Assembly: GCA_021464245.1 (NCBI GenBank)
Contig: JADCRB010000016.1
Location: forward strand, 12,899,170-12,963,169
DNA from: Carallia brachiata
Taxonomy: Eukaryota; Streptophyta; Magnoliopsida; Malpighiales; Rhizophoraceae
Length of the DNA: 64,000 nt
Direction of reading: 5' to 3'
This document shows, piece after piece, positions 37,013-47,890 of this stretch. Both the position numbers and the translations under genes were made by a program. Numbering within the stretch: position 1 is the stretch's first letter; every line of letters begins with the position of its first letter. The notes beneath the pieces were generated by a model. That model searched no databases and had not been told where the DNA came from. It saw only the letters and a program-made list of their open reading frames with translations.

Positions 37013-39455
37013 TTAAGCTTGATCCTTCTCAGTTGATTCAACAGTATCCCGAGGCCTATACTTATACCTCTTGGAAACAACTAGATAGACACAGAAATTG
37101 ATCAAGCTTAAAATAGCTATCAACCAGTAGAACAGATTCAGATGGTTTCTGTTAATATTGTCGCCTGCCAGCCAGCCTCCACTCCTAGTGATCCCCTTCG
37201 TAGTGCTGTTGACAATCTTAACCAGTATGGTACTGAAAAAAAATCCAAGTGACATTGATGTCCAAAGAAAGCACTTATGGGCAGTGGCTGCAACACTGGC
37301 CTGGCATCTATCATATTATGGTCTCTGGCCACGGTTTTGCATTTCGCTTCCATTGTTGCAGCAGTGGCCATAGACAGAAAAGATAGACTTAGGCCAACCC
37401 CTACGTGTTGGAGGTGTGTTATGCCTGTGGGGTGTCCTGTGATCTTGTGTGCGAAGGGCACGAATATGCAGTCGTATATGGTGATCAACACGATTATGAA
37501 CAAGACTGGGATGATTGGTAATGAAGCTGGTGGTATTTTAAAAGATTTGGAGATTTTGGTGTCCATGGTTTGCCCTTGTTGAATTGAGAAAGTTTGGAGC
37601 TGAGCTTGGCAAACTGTCATGATTATGGTGCAACAAAATATTGGAAGGGTGCCAAGTATGATTTTTGCATTTTCTACTTGGGTGACCCTGCATAGTTTCC
37701 AGGGACTTGGAGCTTCACGTCTACCAATTTCCCCTGTAGAGGTGGTATGAATGGCTGCTTTATCTAGGAACCTGTAATTGAGCTACCACCGATGAGACAC
37801 ATGCCTCTTTGTCTATAATTATATTCGGTGTATGCAGAAATATCTGAGTTAATTGTCCATCGAATTTGTGCTTACCTGAAATGATCCCTATGAGGTAGGA
37901 ACTCTGCTTCTCTTGCAGCTTTTTTGTCCTTGCTAATTTCATAGAGCTCGGAAGGGTCTTCCGGAAGTTGCAGTCTTCTGTTGCGGAATGCTGCAACATA
38001 CACCTGCAAAATACTATGTCAGTACTTGAGTGACTTAAAGTCAATTTAGTCAATTTTCCACACCCAGTGACGTGAAGATCATACTTCTCATCAACGTATA
38101 TACGCACACATGGAAGAGAGTTAACAACTTAAGCAAACCTGTAAAATTTCAAGGACGGCACTAGATCCTCCAGCAACTTGTATCCGGCACCTTGTCAGTC
38201 CGGCTAAAAGCACAATCACACCAAACAACACAGCAATAGCGCCAAGGGCAAAGCCCCAGTCCCATCCCTCTATTATCTTCAATCCAAACGAAAAATGTAA
38301 AGCCAACTGCAGCACCGAGGCTTGTGGCTAGTAAGATGCAGTTGAAGAAGGTGGACATCTGCTTGGCCTCTTTGGGGTCTCTCTCATCAAATTGGTCGGC
38401 CCCATGTGATGGCAGTGAAGCCTTGATTCCAGCATTGCCTATAGCAAGCAAGTACAGACCGACATAAAGAAGAGCAGCATTGCTGCCTTCAATTTTCTGG
38501 CAACGAAATGTGGGATCATAGACGTTGCATGGTGGTGGCTTTAGCTTTGGGAAGTGAGCTTGAATTGCTAGCAAAACCAGTCCCTTCACAATTATTTGCA
38601 TCAGAAATAAGATACTAAAGCAAGTAGAAAATTTTAGCTCAACAGTTTCAGTCCATTCTCCTCTATTTCTTGTTTCAATTTTCAATGGATAATTATGATT
38701 ATGATAATTAAAAAGCTATAGAACCTGTACCATGAACTCGAGGCATCCCAAAATTATACCCATCCAGAGTCTGCCAATACAAGTGTCTGCAAGGACAGCC
38801 ATCACAATAGAAAGAATGTAGGCAACGCCCAAGAAGTTGGTTAGCTGATTAGCTGCATCAGCTATTTCAAAGTGCATGAAGCCTGTGAAGTACGTCACCA
38901 AGTTTACTGCTAGAGAACTTGTTCCCAAGTTTTCAAAACCAATCGTACCTGCCAACCAAGCACCACATACACCTCACTATTAGTAAGGAACTAACACATA
39001 AAAAACTGTTGATTACAAGCTAAGTTTTCGTTAATGGGTTTAACATAGGAACAAGTAACAAATAAAGAAACCACAAACTTCACTTTATACTAAAACCAAT
39101 TAACTTAGCTTAATGGGACATGGGCTACACTTATATTTTGCTTGAACGCTTATCCCACTTTCCATGTGGGATTGCTACTCTCCTCTTACACACTCACACT
39201 TGCACTTCAACAAATATGTACTAAGCCTAGACACATGCCTAGAACGAGAGAAGCAGGCCCTGGTCCTCCATGCTTATACTTCACAGCCTGTCGTCCCTTC
39301 CAGTCCACCTTTCCTTCAATACTCTCAGGTTTCGCCTACAAATTTACCATAGAAAATTTGGTGAGACTAAAAGTACTGAGAAGATAAGCAATGCCAGATA
39401 TATCATGAATTAAAATAAAATAAAAAAAAACAAAAAAAGAGCAATGAAGTACCAT
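37013..39455 (-). pseudogene. NPF4-like transporter, copy 2, doubly broken
   Basis: Same exon plan as its neighbours: 39455-39453 (ATG), 39335-39239, 38948-38731, 38583-38139, 38003-37876, 37771-37013. Two lesions are independent of copy 1. First, one extra C near 38266-38268 makes exon 4 445 bp instead of 444 and shifts the frame after the DNRG block in the middle of the protein. Second, 118 bp are missing in the last exon at about 37272-37276 relative to copy 3, removing a membrane helix region and shifting frame again. The splice sites and the C-terminal end remain intact. The TATA box is degraded and the upstream flank was replaced by plastid DNA, so both coding and promoter parts have decayed. 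Confidence 0.88.
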
Positions 39456-39865
39456 TATGCAGCCACAAGTGTATTTGAGTTCCTGGCACACAAAGGATTG
39501 TCACCAGCTTGATACAGTAAGCCATAAAAGATCATTAATTACCATATTTAATGTTGGAGATCCCACATATGACTGGTGTCGTTTCTATTTGTTTGTTAGT
39601 TCTCTAACCGGAGGGAGTGCAAGGGGCCATGTCACACAGCAGTCTTGCTTTCTCCTTTCATGCACTTTTTTTCCATTAACGTTTTCTTACCATTAACATC
39701 ATATTAACTATTGAAAGTTAAATTCTTTGGCCTGCACACATCTGGTTTAAGCATTGTCCCGATCCTTGAATTCGGCGCTAATCAAATTAAAATTCTTAAG
39801 CCAGTCCTGTAGTCGACGCTAACAGGGATGTATAAACCAATGCTTTCATAGATTCCATCGTGAGC

Positions 39866-40216
39866 TTCTACTTTTCTAGTTTGAGACCATCGTCGTGTAG
39901 CTAACATGGAATCTGCTCCAGGACTTACCATCTTAGGTAAATATCTAATGCGTTCACCGACGGGAGAAGTTAGTTTTGCAAGAGAAACTATGTATTTTTG
40001 GGATCTGCGTGCTCCTTGCTTAAAAACTCCAAGGTTTCCATATGGTTTCAACTTGAGTAGGTTGAAAAACGACATACAACCTTGGCAAGAACGACGTTCT
40101 GCAGAGTATGCGTCTTTAGGTTTCGTAGGTGGTGTGGCTAACGAGATCAATACAGTCGATTATGTCTGTCCTAGAAGTTGGCTAGCTGCCTCTCATTTTG
40201 TTCTAGGTTCTTGCTA
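39866..40216 (+). pseudogene. psbC: Plastid psbC (CP43) fragment in the nuclear genome (NUPT)
   Basis: The plus strand encodes stretches characteristic of the photosystem II CP43 protein: [32 protein letters not shown] and [13 protein letters not shown], in the right order and spacing. The in-frame sequence differs from the conserved protein at many positions and has lost short segments (for example after RRSAEY), so it is an old, non-functional copy. Similarity fades before about 39866 (one stop lies upstream of the open part) and after about 40216. It sits upstream of NPF copy 2, where the other copies have ordinary upstream sequence. Confidence 0.85.
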
Positions 40217-40911
40217 TTATAGGCAAAGCTGCTTGGAAGAAATGTAAAGAACGAGAGTTATTGACATGACTTTGATCCGATTCGAAGTGGAGACTGGGCA
40301 TTCATCTTCTAACATTACAATTATGTGCTTAGGAGTAAGGTTCATGCAGACATTATTCCCTGTCGGCAAAATTGTTTAAGGATAACAGTGCCAGATAGTA
40401 GGTGGCTTTGACCGTTAATTTCCTAAATCTGCAGTGCTCCCTCTCCACTTGATTGATTCTATTAGTGCAATTATCCTTGTCATTACATATGGCAGAGATA
40501 CTGTAAATGTACTTTGCAATCATGCTCGATGACATGATATGGACATCTGAACGGCATTAGGAACGTCGAATCGGAGCTTTAAAATTAATGACCGACAAAG
40601 ACTTATTTAGCAGAAGCAACAAACATTACAAGCACGTATCCTTTGGTGCTTTGCTCTAGATTATACATACTTTGCAAATTCTCTGCCTCTTGGACACAAG
40701 TGAGTGCCTCTTTCCATCAAGTCAATAGCAGACGTTTAAGGCAATTGCTATCAAGTAAAATAATATGGAACCATGGAAAATTGAAAACAACATCAACAAT
40801 AACTAAGAGACGGGGACAGCCAAAAAAAAACAGGATCATTGCTAGATGGGAGCTTTGATCTGAGTTCATCGGATTTTACTCCCAATACACCTCTTTATTA
40901 TCTTTTTTGGC
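40217..40911. other. Spacer between the psbC patch and NPF copy 3
   Basis: Bases 40260 to about 40570 resemble the far upstream flank of NPF copy 3 (44420-44720) and therefore belong to the copy 2 unit. About 40780-40911 is the 3' flank of copy 3. No gene. Confidence 0.6.
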
Positions 40912-43416
40912 TTAAGCCTGATCCTTCTCAGTTGATTCCACAGGATTCCGAGGCCTATACTTGTACCTCTTAGAAACAAAGAGATAGACACAGAAATTGA
41001 TCAAGCTTAATATGGCTATCAACCAGTAGAACAGATTCAGATGGTTTCTGTTAATATTGTTGCCTGCCAGCCAGCCTCCACTCCTAGTAATTCCCTTTGT
41101 AGCACTGTTGACAATCTTAACCAGTATGGTACTGAAAAAAAATCCAAGTGAAAATGATGTCCAAAGAAAGGAAGTAGCCGTGGACTTAAGCGCTTTTGGT
41201 GCCTCTGAATGGAAAAATTCCAGAAGGCCTACAAATGTAAACAAGTCTGCAATGCCATATATGAAGTACTGAAATGATAGCCACATTACACTGATGGGCA
41301 GTGGCTGCAATACTGGCCTGGCATCTATCATATTGTGGTCTCTAGCCACGGTTTTGCGTTTCACTTCCATTATTGCAGCAGTGGCCATGGACAAAAAAGA
41401 GAGACTTAGGCCAACCCCTATGCGTTGGAGGTGTGTTATTCCTGTGGGGTGTCCTGTGATCTTGCGTGCGAAAGGCACGAATATGCGGTCATATATGGTG
41501 ATCAAGACGATCATAAACAAGATTGGGATGATTGGTAATGAAGCTGGGGGTACATTAAAAGATTTGGTGATTTTGGTGTCCATGGTTTGCCCTTGTTGGA
41601 TTGAGAAAGTTTGAAGCTGAGCTTGGCAAAGAGTCATGATAATGGTGCAACAAAAGATTGGAAGGATGCCAAGTATGATTTTTGCATTTTCTACTTGGGT
41701 GACCCTGCATAGTTTCCAGGGACTTGGAGCTTCATGTCTATCTGTAGAGGTTGTCTGAATGGCTGCTTTGTCTAGGAAACTGAAAATGAGCTACCACCCA
41801 TGAGAAACATGCTTCTTTGTCTATGATTATATAGTTGGAATTATCGCTTGTATATTTCAACATTTATTAGGTGTACACACAAATATCTGAATCAATTGTC
41901 CATTAAATTTGATATTTACCTGAAATTATCCCTGTGAGGCAGGAACTCTGCTTCTCTTGCAGCTTCTTTGTCCTTGCTAATTTCATAGAGTTCTGAAGGG
42001 TCTTCCGGAAGTTGAAGTTTTCTGTTCCGGAATGCTGCAACATAGACCTGCAAAATACAATTTTAGAATTTGGGGGACTTAAAAGTCAATTTCCACACCC
42101 AGTGAGCTGAAGATCAAACTTCTCATCATCGTATATACACACGCATTGAAAAGAGTCAACAGCATAAGCAAACCTGTAAAATTTCAAGGACTGCACTAGA
42201 TCCTCCAGCAACTTGTATCCGGTACCTTGTCAGTCCGGCTAAAAGCACAATCACACCAAACAACATGGCAATAGCCCCGACGCCAAAGCCCCAGTCCCAT
42301 CCTCTATTGTCTTCAATCCAAACGAAAATTGTAAAGCCAATTGCAGCACCGAGGCACATGGCTAGTAAGATGCAGTTGAAGAAGCTGGACATCTGCTTGG
42401 CCTCCTTGGGGTCTTTCTCATCAAATTGGTCAGCACCATGTGATGGCATTGAAGCCTTGATTCCTGCAGTGCCTATAGAAAGCAAGTACAGAGAGACAAA
42501 AAGAAGAGCATAATTGCTGCCTTCAATTTTCTGGCAATGAGAAGTGGGATCATAGACGTTGCAGGGTGGTGGCTTCAGTTTGGGGATGTGAGCTTGAATT
42601 GCCAGCAAAACCAGTCCCTTCACAAGTATTTACATCAGAAATAAGATATTAAAGCAAGCAGAAGAAACGTTCGCAATTCTGTGAGGTTTACACTGCTTCT
42701 GTTCCATTACTTCAAAAAATTTGAGCTCATTGTTGTTAGTCCATTTTATTCTCCTTTCTATTTCTTGTTTCAGTTTTTCAACGAATAATTTTGGTTATGA
42801 TAATTATAAAGTTATAGAACGTTTACCATGAACTCAAGGCATCCGGAAATTATACCAATCCTGAGTCTGCCAATATAAGTGTCTGCAAGGACAGCCATCA
42901 GAATAGAAAGAATGTAGGAAATGCCCATGAAGTTGGTTAGCTGATTAGCTGCATCAGCTATTTCAAAGTGCATGAACCCAATGAAGTACGTCACCAAGTT
43001 TACTGCTATGGAACTTGTTGCCAAATTTTCAAAACCAAGCGTGGCTGCAAACCAAGCACCACATACACCTCACTATCAGCAATGAACTACACATAATAAA
43101 CCGTTAATTACAAGCATAGTTTTTCTTAATTGGTTTAATATTGTAATATGTACAGTTCTTTTGCATGATCATGCCATAGCTGGTCCTCGATAGTAACCAC
43201 TAAGCCTAGACACATGCCTAGAATGAGAGAAGCAGGCCCTGGTCCTCCATGCTTGTTCTTAACAGCCTGTTGTCCCTTCCAGTCCACCTTTCCTTCAACA
43301 ATCTCAGGTTTCTCCTACAAATTAACCGTTGAAAAAATGGTGAGACAAAAAGTACTGAGAAGATAAGCAATGGCAGATATATCATGAATTGAAAAAAATG
43401 AGCAGTTAAGTACCAT
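40912..43416 (-). CDS. NPF4-like (NRT1/PTR family) transporter, copy 3, intact
   Basis: Six exons join in frame to 585 residues, the normal NPF length: 43416-43414 (ATG only), 43314-43218, 43044-42827, 42617-42174, 42047-41920, 41779-40912. It is a predicted plasma-membrane 12-helix major-facilitator transporter. EGKVDWKG lies at the N-terminus, helix 1 contains [18 protein letters not shown], the family signature [17 protein letters not shown] lies in exon 4, and a large central loop (exon 5) contains [12 protein letters not shown]. The ExxE[K/R] proton-coupling motif of helix 1 is not conserved; the aligned position reads LGFEN. Best match by eye is NPF4, a group with nitrate and abscisic-acid transporters, but the substrate is not predictable. 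Intron 2 has a GC donor. A TATA box lies 88 bp upstream of the ATG. It is the only working copy of three. Confidence 0.9.
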
Positions 43417-43503
43417 AGTACAGCCACAAGGGTATTTCAGTTCCTGGTACACAAAGAATTGTCACCAACTTGGTGTGGTAAGCTATGAAAGATCAATAAT
43501 TAC

Positions 43504-43511
43504 TATATATA
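43504..43511 (-). promoter_or_regulatory. TATA box of NPF copy 3
   Basis: TATATATA lies 88 bp upstream of the ATG, in a block also conserved upstream of copy 1 (ATGTTGGA-type sequence follows on the plus strand). Confidence 0.55.
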
Positions 43512-46500
43512 ATGTTGGATATCCCTCATTAGATGATCCCACAACACGACAAATGCCATAGCTCTTTTTGTTCATATGTTTTTAACTGGAGCACAGGGGG
43601 CCATGTTACACATCAGTTTTGCTTTTCTTCTTTCATTAACTTTTTCCCATTGACGTTTACTTAATATTAAATTATATTAACCATTGACAAATTAAATCAT
43701 TTGGCCTGCACACATCAAGTTTAATGGCACTATTCAAATTCAAATTCTAAAATTTAACAATAACGTAACACCCCCACCAGCCCAGAATGTCACTACTTGG
43801 TAGATTAATTGTGAAACGACTATCTAAGAATCAAACCAGTTAACCTTCACATACTACTCAGAGAACTTTCAGGCATTATTCAGTTAAAACAGTTTTGATT
43901 TGCAACAACCGACTGCATCAAACGAATGCATGACATTTAGCCTTTTGGTCCCATCATTTTGTGGTCAATCAGTTTTACAACTATATAGTTTGACATGGGT
44001 AAAGGATGCAGAGCTGGAAACATTTGCTGCTGCCCAGGGACATGTTAACTGCTAAGAATGAAACATTATAATATATATTATAATGGCAGTTCATGCAATG
44101 TTAGCTCTTGAATGAGTCCATTGGATCAAAATTTTGATATCAATACTGTTCTTTTCCTCGCAAAATGGGTGGACCACTACATATTGAAACGGATTTCACC
44201 TTCTTTAGTTTTAGAAGGGAGCAAAGATATCAATTTCACTGTTATGAGTGCTTGACATCACCAATGTAATGGTGCAGGCAATGGGACAGTATGCCATGTT
44301 GGTGTGGTCAAATTCAAACTTCATTTCTTTAGTCATGTTTTCAACTTTCATATTGGTTCAATCAATAACCTGATAAATCAATGCTGATCAACAAGATTTT
44401 AGAACATCAAACACCAAGAGCAGTTAGGCAGTGGGGAGACTCGGGCATTGATCTTCTTACATTATAGTTATTTGCTTAGGATTTATGTTCATGCAGGCAT
44501 CATTCCCTGTCAGCAAACTCTGTTAAGGATAAACAATGTCGGATGGCAGGTGGTTTTGACCGTTTCCTAAATCGGCAGTACTCCTTCTCCACATGATTGA
44601 TACTAAAAGTGCAATTCTCCTTGTCATTATATATGACAGAGAATTTGTAAATACACATTGCAATGAGGCTCGATGTCACGACAGTGATACATGGGCATCC
44701 GGACGGCATTAAGAACATCGAATCGGAGCTTTAAGTTTAACGACAGGCCAAGACATTTAGCAGAAGCAACTAACATTAGAAGCATTAGACTTTCTGCAGA
44801 TGTCTACCTCTTGGAAACAAGTGTGTGCCTCTTTTCATCAAGTCACTAGCAGACGTTTAAGGCAATTGCTATCAAAGTTAAACAATCTGGAACCATGGAA
44901 ATTCGGAAAGTCAGACAACCCATTTTTTTTTTAAGTAGGAGCAAGTTTTAGCAACTGTTGCCTATGAAGAATTGGCATGTTGCTGCTGTTGTTTAGGAAA
45001 ACTGAAATAGAATGCAGAAATAAGCTCGACTTAGACATTTCAAAGGGTTAACACTAATTTTGTTCCTGCATTGAACAGTTAATCTTGATTGCTAATCAAA
45101 CGCCTGTTTTTTCGCTCCTAGTTCCGTTGTTTTGTGTCTGTCTGAGGAGCCTGTCCACATTTTGTTTGGACGGGGCTCAAAAAACTCATCTGGTAAAGTT
45201 TTTCCACTGTTGCCATAATTCCATCGACTTTTGCTGCTTTAAATTTTAGTATGTCCCTTAAATTCCCATTTTTACCAAGTCAATCCATTTCCTGGAGGAA
45301 GCTCTCTTTAGATGATGCCGTTTCACCGTTACGAAGCACAAACACTTTTTAAATAATTAGTATTTGTGTTAAACAAGATATTTATCGGATACTTCTCAGA
45401 TATGTGTACTTCTGAGACATATATTAGATACTTTAAAATATGTCAAATAAATAAAATAAAATAAAAATCAAATTAGATATATTTTTCGAATACTTTTAAT
45501 TCACGTATTCAACACATCTAATACACATATCAAACACTTTTAATATATATGTTAGAAATTTTTAATTAATGTGTCAAATATTATTAAATGCATATAAAAT
45601 TAATTTTAAAATTCTTCAAAATTATATGCATAATAATATTTTTCAAAAAAGTACATTAATAAATAGTTTGATAGTTATAAATTAGGAACCAATAATTATT
45701 TTTTATTTTATCAATTATGTTAATTGATTTACTTTATAATTTCTTAAATATTATGCTACAGGTATATATAGCATATTCTTTTAAAATTTTTAACGAAATA
45801 CTAATTATAACATAAAATAACATAATAATTATTATAATTAATATGTTCAGTGCCCGTGTTCATGCATCACAATTTCATAGACTTTTCAAAAAGTTGGAAA
45901 ATCTAAACATAAATGTTTATGATGGAACTAAGAGAGTTTGCAGATCGGATTAAACAAATTTGAGAGAAATTTTGTACATCCAAACTATCATATTAACAGT
46001 TTAAAAACTTTTTAAAATTTTTCAAATCGTCGTCAATTCGTCAACTGTTTTAATTACCTAAACCAATCTACCATTTGTGAACGTACAGTTTTGCAGCAGC
46101 TTTTGTCAATATAAAACGGGGAAAAGCTAAAGGACGGAGAGGGCTAACTCGGCTATTCACGGTGGGCGTGCACACAGCAGCTCACACACATATATATTTT
46201 TTTAAATAAGTAGTAGGAAAAGATCGGGTCCATTATCCATGATTTTCATAACTTTAAAACTAAATTAAAAACTACAAATAATTTTTATGATTACAGTTTT
46301 GACAAAAATAGGCACAAACGGTGTTAATTGATCGATTTTTGATAGATTAGATAGTTTTGGAGTAGCCAACATTCCCAATCCTTGCATATGTTGATAAATG
46401 CCATAAGTTGATAATATGTCCATTAAGAGCAGGCCGCTTTTTTTAATTTTTTTTTTTATATTTTTTTGGTTTAGTTGAATTGAGGAGACAGAAGTCAAAG

Positions 46501-47090
46501 TGAACTGTGCCATTGGACCGTACCAAATGATTCTCAAAGCATGACCATTTTTTGAACGATCTAAAAGCATGACCATGAAAGAAAGTTATGCATAATACAT
46601 ATATTATAACAATTCTTCTTTCACACCAAAACCTTCAACAACACCCCACTGCCCCAATCAACTACAAAAGGAAAGGAAGAGGTGGAAAATGTTCACTCAA
46701 AGGGGCCAGGTCAATAACGTTTATGTGTATGACTTCTTCATCTACTGTGCAGCATACAGCTATGTTCTTGAACAAACAAATGCTCAAGAAATCAGAATAA
46801 AAGACATAAAGATATTTAATGAGGTCACTATCAACTATGGGGCTAAAAACACCGGAAAAATAAGTAAACACAATGTGCAGAAAAACAATGGAACTGGGAC
46901 CTTGAGCGTCATTGCATACTTGAAACCAAGATCTCCACCGCAACTGTGTTCAAGTTATCGTGCAATTGTTCCTTTCATTCCTTGTTCGAACAACACATGC
47001 ACAAAGAAGAAATAACCTTAACCTTTTGGCAATCAAAATCACCACACCGAGAAAAGTAGAACTTCAGGAATCTGAAAAAATAACCTGCTC
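43512..47090. other. NPF upstream flank, then AT-rich intergenic
   Basis: 43512 to about 44720 is the duplicated upstream flank of the NPF unit. 44720-47090 holds no supported gene. Frames at 46265-46576 (minus) and 46689-47014 (plus) lack family resemblance. The C-terminal part of the MACPF gene expected to the left of 47095 was not found. Confidence 0.55.
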
Positions 47091-47639
47091 TGGGCTGATG
47101 TAAAGTTTCCAACCGTCCGGCTGAACTGAAGTGATTGGCAAATAGGCTTCTTTCTTAGGTTATTCTGCTGTGGAGCCCGAATACACTTTGGAAGTCCAAA
47201 AAGTACTGCAAATCCTCAATTGGCGGCTTGTCTGGCACAAATATTCAGACCAATAATCAGTATTTTGTTTTTTTAACACAAAAGGTACTGTAACATGAAT
47301 CAGTTTGTGCCAAACAATAAGTTTTCAATGAACACTAGTGGTTACATTTTGAGTCTGTCTTATGTTCCTTGAATAAATAATCTTTTGTCCATCAACTGCT
47401 AGTAAGTTGAAGTCAAGGGTGGTTTCTTCCAGCAACTGCAGAATTGGTTTTATAGGCTAAAGTCATTCCAAGTAGGCAGAAGCTGAATAATTTAAGCCTT
47501 TTTGCCTAGTTTTAAAGCACATAACTATTGTTGACGCTTAAACAGCCCAAAGTTCCATTTTTACAGGAACCATAGTCATGAGTTTTTAATGCACATAACT
47601 ATTTGAAATCACCACCAACCACCAAGTTTCTGCTTGATG

Positions 47640-47729
47640 GCCATCTCAAGTCTCTTAGAGTGACTGTGGGGGAAGCGGTTGAGGGTTCAAACTCCACCTC
47701 TCCTCCACAGGGAAAAAAAAAAAAAAAAA
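47640..47729 (+). other. Possible SINE tail (tRNA-like B box plus poly-A)
   Basis: GGTTCAAACTCC (about 47686-47697) fits the pol III B-box consensus, and a run of about 17 A follows at 47713-47729. The head and A box are not clear, so only the 3' part of a possible SINE is claimed. Confidence 0.35.
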
Positions 47730-47758
47730 GCACTCACTAAAACATAATTCAAAACCGT

Positions 47759-47890
47759 GACCATGACATGCTGCTGTGTAAGAACTTAGACTCCATGCAC
47801 AAGTTGATAGCAATACCCAAATGCGACCATGACATGCTGCTATGTAAGAACTTAGACTCCATGCACAAGTTGATAGCAATACCCAAAAGC
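47759..47890 (-). repeat. 66-bp tandem duplication in a MACPF exon relic
   Basis: GACCATGACATGCTGCT starts at 47759 and 47825, and the two 66-bp units differ at only a few bases. The unit is 22 codons, so on the minus strand it duplicates a LGIAINLCMESKFLHSSMSW-type segment without shifting frame. Confidence 0.92.

Noticed and set aside
46689..47014. 108-codon plus-strand frame, overlapped by a 93-codon minus frame
   Set aside because: No family resemblance. Both strands are open over the same stretch, as expected by chance.
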